From Flavobacteriales bacterium (GTDB lineage Bacteria; Bacteroidota; Bacteroidia; NS11-12g; UBA955), in assembly GCA_002737625.1 (NCBI GenBank), contig NSIB01000010.1:1-37834 (forward strand): 37,834 bases of DNA, in the 5' to 3' direction. Position 1 is the stretch's first letter. Each line of letters begins with the position of its first letter. Both the position numbers and the translations under genes were made by a program. The notes under the pieces are model-generated. The model saw nothing but the letters and a program-made list of their open reading frames with translations. It ran no database searches and was not told the DNA's origin. Shown piece after piece: positions 30,256-37,834 of this stretch.

Positions 30256-31398
30256 ATGAATACAAAATTCTTCCGCATTTTCATCCCAACACTACTTTTT
30301 TGCACCCAAATTGGCGCCCAAAATCCAACCATCACACCAAAAGGTCCAGAGATCCAATTTGACCATATAAAACATGATTTTGGCAAGATTGAAGAATCAA
30401 TTCATTATGCAATTCATAGGTTTCCATTTCACAATACAGGAACCACTCCGCTACACATTCAACAAGTACATACTTCCTGCGGATGCACCACCCCAGATTG
30501 GACCCGTGATTCAATCCCCCCAGGAGGAAAAGGTTTCATCGAAGCGAGATTCGAAACAAACAATCGAATTGGGTCATTTCAGAAATCAATCACAGTTTAT
30601 TCCGACGCCGTAACCGCATCGCTCGTTCACCTCGATATTGAAGGAGAGGTTTTAAAGCCACGAATCGACCCCAACGCTGCCTTGATGCCCGACATGGGCA
30701 AAATGTCGTTCAGTGCCCCCAGTTTCTCTTTCCTAGAACTATCAGACAATCAGCAGGACTCACAAACCATTCGCATTACCAACGAAACTCCATATACCGC
30801 CAATTTCGAACCCATCAACCCATCGCAAATTCCTACATTTATTAAAATATTGAGCTACCCCACTACTTTGGAGCCCAATGAAATTGCATATTTTAAAATC
30901 AAAATCGACGGAACTAAAATTTCCCATTACGGCTTCGGGGCCATTGAACTGCCTTACACCACCGACAACCCCGCGGCTCTCTTTAATAGCATTTATGTCA
31001 ATTATGTACGCCGACAGTATTTCCCTAAAATGAATGCCAAGCAATTAGCCAAGCAACCCAAATTGGAAATCGATGTTACAGAGATAAACTGGGGCAAAAA
31101 GGTAGCTGGCGATCTCCTTTTTACAGACATCCATGTCAAAAACACGGGTAAGACAGAATTGAAAATACACGATATCACGCAAGACTGCGGTTGTATCACT
31201 TTGAAGTTCGATAAAAAGATCTTAGCTCCCGGAGAATCAATGCCAATAAGGGTTTTCTTCGATACCGTTCTAAAAAAGGGAAATGCCAATTACAACATTT
31301 GGATCGTTTGTAATGACCCTGTTGCTCCCGAGCGGAACGTCCCCATCAAGGCTGTGTTTGATGCAAAAGTGATTGAGTGCCAAAATTGTCCTAAGTAA
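30256..31398 (+). CDS. Exported protein with two DUF1573 domains
   Basis: 380-residue protein with a signal peptide (MNTKFFRIFIPTLLFCTQIGA, cleavage before QN). Two DUF1573 (ASH/MSP-like beta-sandwich) domains are visible: residues about 33-130 (FDHIKHDFGKIEES, then HTSCGCTTPDW and IPPGGKGFIEARF) and about 285-370 (INWGKKVAGDLLFTDIHVKN, then TQDCGCITLKF and LAPGESMPIRVFF). Each has the characteristic CGC motif. The section between (about 135-280) looks like a further, divergent beta-sandwich. The C-terminus ends in a Cys pair (ECQNCPK). Such proteins are abundant and mostly uncharacterised in Bacteroidota, probably periplasmic. Transcribed away from rpsL; convergent with the YebC gene. Confidence 0.88.
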   Translation: MNTKFFRIFIPTLLFCTQIGAQNPTITPKGPEIQFDHIKHDFGKIEESIHYAIHRFPFHNTGTTPLHIQQVHTSCGCTTPDWTRDSIPPGGKGFIEARFETNNRIGSFQKSITVYSDAVTASLVHLDIEGEVLKPRIDPNAALMPDMGKMSFSAPSFSFLELSDNQQDSQTIRITNETPYTANFEPINPSQIPTFIKILSYPTTLEPNEIAYFKIKIDGTKISHYGFGAIELPYTTDNPAALFNSIYVNYVRRQYFPKMNAKQLAKQPKLEIDVTEINWGKKVAGDLLFTDIHVKNTGKTELKIHDITQDCGCITLKFDKKILAPGESMPIRVFFDTVLKKGNANYNIWIVCNDPVAPERNVPIKAVFDAKVIECQNCPK

Positions 31399-31456
31399 TT
31401 AGTTGAGGCGATTATACTAAGCAATCGAGAGAAGCACTCGTCGTTAGCGAAATGCC

Positions 31457-32176
31457 TTACCTCAAATTGTGATAGACGTTCTGCACGTCATCGTCGCCCT
31501 CTAAGCGATCCACTAGATCCAAAACTTCTTTTGCTTGCTCCTCAGTGAGATCCACATAGGTATTGGGGACATATTGTAATTCGGCGGTATTGTATTCGAT
31601 GCCAATATCTTCTAGGGCTTTTTGCATCGTACCGAAGTCTGTAAAATCGGTATAAACGTACACCATTTCTTCATCGAGAGCGACCTCATCCAAACCAAAA
31701 TCGATCAATTCAAATTCAAATTCATCCAGGTCGCGGCTACCCAATTTTGATTTCTCGATTTTAAAAACGCCTTTACGGGTAAAGATAAAATCTAAGGAAC
31801 CCGTTTTACCCATAGCTCCGCCGCCTTTATTGAAGTGCATGCGTACGTTGGCCACGGTTCTAGTATTGTTATCCGTTGCCGTTTCAACCAAAACACCCAC
31901 CCCATGAGGTGCATATCCTTCGAAGCGAACTTCTTCGTAATTTTCTGAATCCCCTTTGGTACTTGCACGTTTGATAGCAGCATCTACGCGATCTTTCGGC
32001 ATATTAACCGACTTCGCGTTTTGCATTACTGTGCGCAACTTGGCGTTATTTTCCGGATTGGGTCCACTTTGCTTTACTGCGATGGCAATTTCTTTTCCGA
32101 TGCGGGTAAATTGCTTTGCCATGCGATCAAAGCGAGCAAACATGGTATGCTTTCGTTTTTCAAAAATCCTTCCCAT
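31457..32176 (-). CDS. YebC/PmpR family protein
   Basis: The 239-residue protein belongs to the YebC/PmpR (TACO1) family, long listed as transcription regulators and recently linked to translation of proline-rich stretches. N-terminal part: MGRIFEKRKHTMFARFDRMA, KQFTRIGKEIAIAVKQSGP and the signature NMPKDRVDAAIKRAS; then YEEVRFEGYAPHGVGVLVET and GGGAMGKTGSLDFIF, typical of the family. Start: ATG at 32176, matching family N-termini; upstream in frame there is only a TTG. A -7 element (TATCTTTG, 32186-32193) stands nine bases before it. Convergent with the DUF1573 gene (58-base gap without an obvious terminator). Confidence 0.93.
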   Translation of the reverse strand: MGRIFEKRKHTMFARFDRMAKQFTRIGKEIAIAVKQSGPNPENNAKLRTVMQNAKSVNMPKDRVDAAIKRASTKGDSENYEEVRFEGYAPHGVGVLVETATDNNTRTVANVRMHFNKGGGAMGKTGSLDFIFTRKGVFKIEKSKLGSRDLDEFEFELIDFGLDEVALDEEMVYVYTDFTDFGTMQKALEDIGIEYNTAELQYVPNTYVDLTEEQAKEVLDLVDRLEGDDDVQNVYHNLR

Positions 32177-32185
32177 AAGTAATTG

Positions 32186-32193
32186 CAAAGATA
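32186..32193 (-). promoter_or_regulatory. -7 element directly before the YebC-family gene
   Basis: TATCTTTG on the minus strand, identical to rRNA-type P2, ends nine bases before the ATG at 32176. No TTG at the usual -33 distance; the receptor terminator lies just upstream at 32219-32253. Confidence 0.45.
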
Positions 32194-32218
32194 CAAAACC
32201 TCCGTGGACGTGGTTAAG

Positions 32219-32253
32219 AAAAAAGGGAGGGCGGCCTGCGGCCGCCCTCCCTC
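32219..32253 (-). terminator. Strong terminator after the TonB receptor gene
   Basis: A perfect 12-bp G/C stem (32225-32236 with 32240-32251) with a three-base loop is followed on the minus strand by six T residues (32219-32224). It lies 59 bases behind the receptor stop and prevents read-through into the YebC-family gene. Confidence 0.88.
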
Positions 32254-32311
32254 ACTCCAACACCCGAAAAAAATCGCGGCCAAAAATCAAACCAAAAACT
32301 TAGACTATCAA

Positions 32312-34576
32312 TTAAAACTGATATGATATACTCACATTTACACTGCGCCCACTCGCACTCATCCCGCTTGCAAAATATCGGTAATGCAGATCCAATAAAT
32401 TCTCAATCGCAAGATTTGCCGTTAAACCCGACTTATGCTGATAGCCCCCACGCAAATTCCAACACCGCCATGCAGGATTAAACCCATCCGCCTTGCCATC
32501 GCCATTGATATCCGCCAGACCTACAGGCTGCTTGTCCTGGTTGTCCTCCCCGCTGCTCGAATAATCCTCCGCCTTCTTTTTGCCATTGAACAAACACTGT
32601 CCTTCAACAAACCAACCCTCGCCGTTCCAACGCAACGCGGCCTGCCCATAGATGGGAGGAATGTGATCCAGCGGCTGCTCCGCAGCCGCATCATTCAACT
32701 CATAAACACCCTTTGTCTGTGTAACCGAACCCGTAAACCACAACTCACGCATCAACCGAACCTTCGCATTCAAATACATCCCTGAAATATGTCCAACAGC
32801 CACGTTACTAATCTGATACACCGGCGTCAAACGCCCATCATACATCAACGAATCCGCACCATTCAATTGTCCGCGCTGGTCCAATAACAAATTCTTCACC
32901 GCACTGCTGAAAACCCCCACCTCAAACGCAAATGACCTATCCTTCCTCCATAATACCCCCAAATCAAGCGTTGTGCTCTGCTCCGCCTTCAAATCAGGAC
33001 TCGGCACCAACAACTTCACGCCTGGCTTGCTATCAAACACTTTGGTCATATCATCCACATTCGGATTGCGATACGCTTGATTCACACTCGCCTTCAATAA
33101 CAACCCCTTCTTCAACTGTTGCGTAAGCCCCAAATCATAACTCGGAGTGGTTGAAGCAAAAGAAATCGAACTATATGGCAATTTCCATGGATTCGCCTTA
33201 GAATACATAGCATCCAAAGCATATTTCGAAACCCTAAATCCCCCCTGAATCACTGTTCCAGTGGATACGATGCGATAAATTCCCTGGGCAAAAACCGAAT
33301 GCATCTGCGTAGTTGCACCCGAATCGCTGTAACGCGCTTTTGTTGCAGTTTCCGCCAACGTTGAAATATTTTTATTGATTCCCACCGATGTTACATCGTT
33401 CCATACCATCTCAATGCCCGAATTCACCGTAAACGACTCGCTCAATTGATCATGGCGATCCAAATTAACCGTTCTCATGGTAACATCGTCCCTTTGCGTA
33501 CGCTCCGTTTTGCTTCCAAAATTGCGAGTTACTCGCGCCACTTTCGTACTCTGCTGGGCCAAGGTCAAACGAGTATTGTGATCTACACTTCCCATTTTTG
33601 CGATGTACGATAAATAATTGCGGTTTTGAGGCGTATAATCCCAACGACCATAAACGGGCTTGCCTTTATCAAACTGCGACATACGATCGTAGCGGGGAAT
33701 TAAATCAGACATCGACTTTTGAAAATTCAACGTATGTTCGATTTTACCTGTTTTAGCAAATAACTTGGCAAATAAATCGGTTTGAGAGTACCCAGTTCCT
33801 TTCTGCAATTGGGGATCATCGTTTACCAAAACTGTATCGCGACCATTGATTTGGGTCACATATTTAGGCAATAATCCAAAAGTATCCCAGTCCGAGTAAT
33901 TTTTACTCCCACTGTGCAAATCACCAAATTGACTGCGTGTGGCCGACAATAACAACCCTACTTTCTCACTTTGAATCTTCAACCCCGCGTTTCCAATCAT
34001 TGAGTTACTCGCCGATAAGTATCGAACCGTAGCATTGGGTTTCACCTCAAATTTTCCAAGGGTAGCATCTTTCGTTTTGAAGTAAAGCACACCACCCAAA
34101 GCATCGGAGCCGTACAATGTAGAACCCGCACCAAAATTCACCTCCATACGATCTAAAATAAATGGATCAATGGTGATGATATCTTGCAGATGACCTGAAC
34201 GATACGTTGCATTATTCATACGAACACCATCCACAACCAACAAAACCCTGGAGGCTTCAAAACCCCTTAATACAGGAGAACTACCACCCATTTGACTCTT
34301 TTGTACAAATACCTGACCTGTATTGATCAACGCATCACCCAATGTCGCGGATTGCAATTCTGCCAAACGCTTGGCACTAACGACTTCAATTTGTCGTGGC
34401 GAATCCTTCCTTTTTTGAGCAAAACGCTGCGATGAAACCAACACCTCATCAAACGATTCTACGTCCGTTGTGTCGGCATTTTTTTTTGTCGTGTTCACCC
34501 CTGGTGAACTATTTTCTTGACCGTAACCTATGCCCATCAGGCACATAACGGCGACTGTTAAAATTGTTTTTTTCAA
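32312..34576 (-). CDS. TonB-dependent receptor, heme/hemoglobin-type
   Basis: Outer-membrane beta-barrel of 754 residues that takes up a ligand using TonB energy. A signal peptide (MKKTILTVAVMCLMGIGYGQ) precedes the plug domain (about 45-175) with SSPVLRGFEASRVLLVVDGV and FGAGSTLYGSDALGGVLYF; these closely resemble hemoglobin/heme receptors, so heme or another iron source is inferred as ligand. The barrel ends SGRSVNVSISYQF with the terminal aromatic. A predicted outer loop near residue 690 contains DINGDGKADG, an EF-hand-like calcium loop. The start codon is TTG at 34576: an in-frame stop lies 18 bases upstream and the first ATG inside would destroy the signal peptide. An SD-like site is absent. 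No ton or heme genes are adjacent. Confidence 0.87.
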   Translation of the reverse strand: MKKTILTVAVMCLMGIGYGQENSSPGVNTTKKNADTTDVESFDEVLVSSQRFAQKRKDSPRQIEVVSAKRLAELQSATLGDALINTGQVFVQKSQMGGSSPVLRGFEASRVLLVVDGVRMNNATYRSGHLQDIITIDPFILDRMEVNFGAGSTLYGSDALGGVLYFKTKDATLGKFEVKPNATVRYLSASNSMIGNAGLKIQSEKVGLLLSATRSQFGDLHSGSKNYSDWDTFGLLPKYVTQINGRDTVLVNDDPQLQKGTGYSQTDLFAKLFAKTGKIEHTLNFQKSMSDLIPRYDRMSQFDKGKPVYGRWDYTPQNRNYLSYIAKMGSVDHNTRLTLAQQSTKVARVTRNFGSKTERTQRDDVTMRTVNLDRHDQLSESFTVNSGIEMVWNDVTSVGINKNISTLAETATKARYSDSGATTQMHSVFAQGIYRIVSTGTVIQGGFRVSKYALDAMYSKANPWKLPYSSISFASTTPSYDLGLTQQLKKGLLLKASVNQAYRNPNVDDMTKVFDSKPGVKLLVPSPDLKAEQSTTLDLGVLWRKDRSFAFEVGVFSSAVKNLLLDQRGQLNGADSLMYDGRLTPVYQISNVAVGHISGMYLNAKVRLMRELWFTGSVTQTKGVYELNDAAAEQPLDHIPPIYGQAALRWNGEGWFVEGQCLFNGKKKAEDYSSSGEDNQDKQPVGLADINGDGKADGFNPAWRCWNLRGGYQHKSGLTANLAIENLLDLHYRYFASGMSASGRSVNVSISYQF
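32671..32689. repeat. GC-rich perfect inverted repeat within receptor gene
   Basis: Eight-base arms (32671-32678 and 32682-32689) around a TCC loop, encoding the DAAAEQ stretch of a variable receptor loop region. No T-run follows on either strand, so it is not a terminator. Confidence 0.55.
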
Positions 34577-34596
34577 TTTGTTGGTTGTTTTAAATT

Positions 34597-34716
34597 AGGC
34601 TCACAACAGGTAAGCCAATAATTGATAAAAACCCAAACCCTGCTGTTTCCTAAACACACTCCATCGTTTGGTTTAAGAATTTCAACCCTCGTATTGAACG
34701 CCTTTGCTGCATAAAA
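34597..34716 (-). promoter_or_regulatory. Structured leader of the TonB receptor mRNA
   Basis: Between the probable promoter and the TTG start lie about 140 transcribed bases. Three hairpins can be drawn: a 5-bp stem about 34682-34700; a compound one with inner arms within 34644-34656 and outer arms 34629-34638 with 34666-34674; and a 7-bp stem (34598-34616, loop of five) just before the start. I do not recognise a known riboswitch. A regulatory role is inference. Confidence 0.35.
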
Positions 34717-34719
34717 AAG

Positions 34720-34749
34720 CAAATATAAAATTTCCCGTCGCGCAATCAA
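34720..34749 (-). promoter_or_regulatory. Promoter of the TonB receptor gene
   Basis: Minus-strand TTG (34747-34749), 19-base spacer, then TATATTTG (34720-34727), matching the Bacteroidota consensus. Transcription would begin near 34716, about 140 bases before the start codon. It overlaps the region in front of the divergent thiolase gene. Confidence 0.55.
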
Positions 34750-34759
34750 TGAAATTGTT

Positions 34760-34767
34760 GAATTTTG
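34760..34767 (+). promoter_or_regulatory. -7-like element directly before the thiolase gene
   Basis: GAATTTTG differs from TAnnTTTG at one base and ends four bases before the ATG at 34772; the transcript would be leaderless. No -33 TTG at the right distance, so support is weak. Confidence 0.3.
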
Positions 34768-34771
34768 CAAC

Positions 34772-35974
34772 ATGAAGACACCGGTTTATGTGATTGACAT
34801 TCTGAGAACGCCTGTAGGCAAATTTGGTGGCACCTTAGCCGCAATTAGACCAGATGATCTTGCAGCGCATGTAATTCAATCGATTTTAGCCCGAAACCCC
34901 AATATTGATCCCGCCGCTATCGATGAGGTAATTTTGGGTGCGGCAAACCAAGCTGGGGAAGACAACCGAAACGTGGCGAGAATGGCATCCTTGATGGCCG
35001 GGATCCCAACCTCAGTTCCAGGCTATACAGTAAACCGATTGTGTGCCAGTGGATTACAAAGTATAATGAATGGCGCCATGTCGATTGCCTCAGGACAAGC
35101 CCATTTGATAGTTGCAGGTGGCACAGAAAGTATGACCCGCGCTCCGTTTGTGATGGCCAAAGCCGATGCTGCTTTCTCCAGAACGCCAGAAATCTACGAT
35201 ACAACCATCGGTTGGAGATTTACCAACAAAACATTGGCGAAGATGTATCATCCGTTTTCTATGGGTGAAACCGCAGAAAACGTCGCCCAGCAATTCAATA
35301 TTTCCCGAGAAGATCAAGATCTGTTTGCCTATGAAACTCAACTCAATTGGAAAAATGCGCAAGCAGCCGGACTCTTTAACCAAGAAATTGTAGCCGTTCC
35401 CATTCCTCAAAAAAAGGAGGATGCGATACTTTTTGATACCGACGAGCATCCACGACTCAGCGAAGTAAGCGTACTTGCATCGCTCAAACCCGCCTTCAAA
35501 GAAGGAGGTTCAGTGACCGCAGGCAATAGCTCGGGCATCAACGACGGCGCCGCAGTTTGCATTCTAGCCTCGGAAGAAATGGTGAAACAATTGGGCCTAA
35601 CCCCCATGGCTCGCGTAGCTGGAATTGGTGCTGCCGGTGTCGACCCAAGTATCATGGGAATCGGACCTGTCCCAGCGACGCAAAAAGCTTTGAAAAATGC
35701 AGGACTTACCATTCAAGATCTAGATGTTGCAGAGCTGAACGAAGCCTTCGCCGCACAGGTTTTGGCTAGCATGAGAACTTTACACATCGACCGTAGCATC
35801 GTAAACCCCAATGGGGGAAGTATCGCCATCGGTCATCCATTGGGTGCCTCTGGAACGAGAATTTCGGCTACTCTTTTGCATCAAATGAATCGCAATAAGT
35901 CGTTAAAATATGGCTTAGCAACCATGTGTATTGGGGTTGGACAAGGCTGTGCCATTGTTTACGAAAATTTGTAA
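34772..35974 (+). CDS. Acetyl-CoA acetyltransferase / 3-oxoadipyl-CoA thiolase
   Basis: Thiolase of 400 residues with the full catalytic set: nucleophile Cys91 (NRLCASG), His355 (SIAIGHPLGASG) and Cys386 (MCIGVGQG). The segments GAANQAGEDNRNVARMA, TIGWRFTNK and MGETAENVA are closer to the PcaF/PaaJ (3-oxoadipyl-CoA) branch than to typical acetoacetyl-CoA thiolases, but substrate cannot be settled by eye. The stop codon overlaps the truA start by one base (TAATG), so the two are co-translated. It may cooperate with the CoA-transferase encoded at 2288-2986, but they are 32 kb apart. Divergent from the TonB receptor gene. Confidence 0.93.
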   Translation: MKTPVYVIDILRTPVGKFGGTLAAIRPDDLAAHVIQSILARNPNIDPAAIDEVILGAANQAGEDNRNVARMASLMAGIPTSVPGYTVNRLCASGLQSIMNGAMSIASGQAHLIVAGGTESMTRAPFVMAKADAAFSRTPEIYDTTIGWRFTNKTLAKMYHPFSMGETAENVAQQFNISREDQDLFAYETQLNWKNAQAAGLFNQEIVAVPIPQKKEDAILFDTDEHPRLSEVSVLASLKPAFKEGGSVTAGNSSGINDGAAVCILASEEMVKQLGLTPMARVAGIGAAGVDPSIMGIGPVPATQKALKNAGLTIQDLDVAELNEAFAAQVLASMRTLHIDRSIVNPNGGSIAIGHPLGASGTRISATLLHQMNRNKSLKYGLATMCIGVGQGCAIVYENL

Positions 35975-36729
35975 TGCGATACAAAATTGAATTGGCCTAT
36001 GAAGGCACCTGTTTTGGGGGTTGGCAAGTTCAGAACAATACCATTACCGTTCAGGGTGAAATCAACAAAGCACTGAGTGAGGTCTGTAACCAAACCATCG
36101 AAACGATGGGATGCGGCAGAACCGATTCGGGTGTTCATGCCAGTTATTTTGTCGCCCATTTTGATGGACCAGACAATATCCCATTGGATTTGGATGTTCG
36201 ATTGAATAAGATGCTACCCAACAGCATCGGCATAAAAAAAATCACGGCCGTAAATGAGGATTTTCATGCCCGATTCTCAGCTTTACGACGTGAGTATCAT
36301 TACCACATTCATCGAACAAAAAACCCCTTCACCGCCAATTTCTCCTTGTGGTTAACCGCAGAATTGGACCTAGAAGCGATGAATCAATGTGCTCAGGCAA
36401 TCATCGGAAATCACGGTTTTCAAGCATTTTGCAAAGGGGAAATCCCCAACGAAAATCCCAATTGCGATGTAAATTTCGCTTGCTGGGAGGCCACTGAAAC
36501 GGGCTATACATTTAAAATCCAAGCCAATCGATTCCTCCGAAATATGGTGAGAGCTTTGGTGGGAACGATGATAGAGGTTGGACAGGGGAAAATCTCATCC
36601 GCAGATTTTAAGCAAATTTTCGCTGGCGAATCCAGAAGTGAGGCCGGCGCGTCCGCGCCGGCCCAAGGACTCCACCTAACGGATGTGAAATATCCCACAG
36701 CCATTGCCAAAGGCAATACCTTAGGCTAA
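35974..36729 (+). CDS. truA: tRNA pseudouridine(38-40) synthase TruA
   Basis: Makes pseudouridine at positions 38-40 of tRNA anticodon stems. The 251 residues show YEGTCFGGWQVQ, the catalytic Asp51 in GCGRTDSGVHAS, RREYHYHIHRTKNPF, and the C-terminal RFLRNMVRALVGTMIEVGQG. The ATG at 35974 is within the thiolase stop (TAATG) and is preferred over an upstream in-frame ATG at 35926 inside the thiolase gene. Near the 3-prime end, codons for EAGASAPA form a 22-base GC-only-arm inverted repeat (36642-36663), though the protein keeps the normal family length there. Convergent with the partial gene that follows, 27 bases apart. Confidence 0.95.
   Translation: MRYKIELAYEGTCFGGWQVQNNTITVQGEINKALSEVCNQTIETMGCGRTDSGVHASYFVAHFDGPDNIPLDLDVRLNKMLPNSIGIKKITAVNEDFHARFSALRREYHYHIHRTKNPFTANFSLWLTAELDLEAMNQCAQAIIGNHGFQAFCKGEIPNENPNCDVNFACWEATETGYTFKIQANRFLRNMVRALVGTMIEVGQGKISSADFKQIFAGESRSEAGASAPAQGLHLTDVKYPTAIAKGNTLG
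36642..36663. repeat. GC-rich perfect inverted repeat within truA
   Basis: Ten-base arms made only of G and C (36642-36651 and 36654-36663) separated by TC. It encodes the conserved RSEAGASAPAQGL segment of truA, so it is not an in-frame insertion. No T-run on either strand. Confidence 0.65.
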
Positions 36730-36756
36730 TTAAATCAACACAAAAATCAATTTTTC

Positions 36757-37834
36757 TTATTCCTCAAATCTACGAATAAACTTATCAGCCTGACGTTCAG
36801 TTGCGGGCCTAATGTAAAAGCCCTCGGCCTTAATCTTGCTCATCGTAACAGCCAAAACACCCTGCATCTTTTCATCCGAGCAATAAATATTTGCCACCGT
36901 CTTCGTCAAATTGATATAGATATAATCCTTAGCACCAAGCTCTAAATACATATACATATTCTGCCCGCTCCGCTTGTGCTCCAACAACATCGTCGCCCTT
37001 AAACTCTTATTGATAGGCTTGCCCGCAATACTTGCCACCGACACGATATCATCACAATACATACCGCGCATTTTGCTGTCCCAACGGAAAGTTGCATCGC
37101 TCAAAACAAAGGCATAATTCGCCTCGTCCTTACCTGTTAATTCGCCGTTCTTTTCCAAATTGGCCAAGGCCTGACGTGCACTCTTCTCATTTTCCATCAT
37201 CTCCCCCAAACACCGCTTAAAGAAGTCCGTATTCACCGAGGAAGTTGTCCCACCGTTCTCATTAATCAATGCCACCAACGCAGTGACATAATCCTGAGGC
37301 ATCGGAAAATCCAACATCATCGCCATGTTGAAGACAAACGAGCTATCACCGCGATATAAATCCGCCGTACCTGCATTCTTAAAGTGAATATTGGGCGTCT
37401 CCAAGCCAAAGTCCAAAGGTCCTTCCGCGTGAATCGTATGATCTTTCTCGTTAAACTGAATCCAACTCCCTTTCAATCCGCCATCGCGCAATCTCGACTT
37501 ACTACCAGCATAGAAACTCTCCGTCTTGTGGTCGTAATAGAAAATCCCCGTATCGTTCGTTACGTCATCGTCCGAATATCTGCGCTTCCAAGAATACATC
37601 AATGGATACACATGACTAGAATCGTTGGCCACAAATAGTCCCACATACTGCTTCTTGTTGTCTTTATCGCGCGGATCGCTCATATCCAACACAACGTCTT
37701 TGGGATCCACGCGGTTATCGAACCGAATCCACGCCGATGGATAAATGTTTTTAAACGTGTGTAGCGGTTTCACATAGCCGGTAAAGCGAATTAACTTCTC
37801 CGTACTTTCTATCTGAGCGAAACCCTTATACCCG
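36757..37834 (-). CDS. Unrecognised protein, C-terminal part only
   Basis: The frame is open through the right edge, so this is the C-terminal 358 residues of a longer protein; the GTG at 37773 is merely internal. I recognise no domain. Seen: GYKGFAQIESTEKLIRFTGY at the edge, SAWIRFDNRVDPKDVVLDM, FYAGSKSRLRDGGLKGSWIQ, HTIHAEGPLDFGLETPNIHF, and a C-terminal half rich in charged and aromatic residues ending IRRFEE. No membrane helices, no T9SS sorting domain. The alternation of short hydrophobic strands suggests beta structure in the first half and a mixed fold later. Plus-strand neighbour truA is convergent. Confidence 0.75.
   Translation of the reverse strand, partial: GYKGFAQIESTEKLIRFTGYVKPLHTFKNIYPSAWIRFDNRVDPKDVVLDMSDPRDKDNKKQYVGLFVANDSSHVYPLMYSWKRRYSDDDVTNDTGIFYYDHKTESFYAGSKSRLRDGGLKGSWIQFNEKDHTIHAEGPLDFGLETPNIHFKNAGTADLYRGDSSFVFNMAMMLDFPMPQDYVTALVALINENGGTTSSVNTDFFKRCLGEMMENEKSARQALANLEKNGELTGKDEANYAFVLSDATFRWDSKMRGMYCDDIVSVASIAGKPINKSLRATMLLEHKRSGQNMYMYLELGAKDYIYINLTKTVANIYCSDEKMQGVLAVTMSKIKAEGFYIRPATERQADKFIRRFEE

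Noticed and set aside
34577-34716. Cobalamin riboswitch before the TonB receptor
   Set aside because: No B12-box-like or other conserved core could be found in the leader; the receptor looks heme-type.

Overview
The window is a chromosomal housekeeping segment of a Bacteroidota bacterium. Evidence for the phylum: promoters follow the Bacteroidota pattern TTTG - about 20 bases - TAnnTTTG; a secreted protease ends in a type IX secretion (T9SS) sorting domain; there is an S46 dipeptidyl-peptidase and a heme-type TonB-dependent receptor; start sites generally lack a clear Shine-Dalgarno sequence; and the ribosomal protein order is the one usual for the phylum (secY directly followed by infA and rpmJ, without adk or map between them). 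Genus or family cannot be read from this sequence.

Layout. Positions 1-454 hold no gene, but contain three tandem leftward promoters and a boxA-like site that most likely drive a ribosomal RNA operon beginning just outside the left edge. Positions 455-3973 (minus) are a tight five-gene unit plsY-clpS-scoA-rdgB-queA (phospholipid synthesis, N-degron recognition, CoA transfer, nucleotide-pool cleaning, queuosine tRNA modification). Next come a secreted M36 metallopeptidase (minus), the pair carA-eno (minus), a TerC-family membrane protein (minus) and a divergent S46 peptidase (plus). A shared bidirectional terminator at about 12885-12918 separates this from the core of the window: a 17-kb str-S10-spc-alpha superoperon on the minus strand, 31 genes from rpsL (30015) to rplQ (12936), with gaps of at most 36 bases and a promoter just upstream of rpsL.

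Right of rpsL lie a DUF1573 exported protein (plus), a YebC-type translation/transcription factor (minus), a TonB-dependent receptor with a TTG start and a roughly 140-base structured leader (minus), a translationally coupled thiolase-truA pair (plus), and the C-terminal part of a large unrecognised protein that runs off the right edge (minus).

As a whole the region makes ribosomes, RNA polymerase alpha, the SecY channel and tRNA modifications, with a few nutrient acquisition proteins (S46 and M36 peptidases, heme-type receptor) interspersed. I did not find a convincing new defence, mobile or biosynthetic system. The most noteworthy observations are: the three near-identical rRNA-type promoters; an unusually long acidic repetitive tail on ribosomal protein L17 encoded by a 39-bp direct repeat; GC-rich perfect inverted repeats embedded in scoA, the receptor gene and truA without changing conserved protein lengths; -7 elements abutting start codons; and the structured receptor leader.
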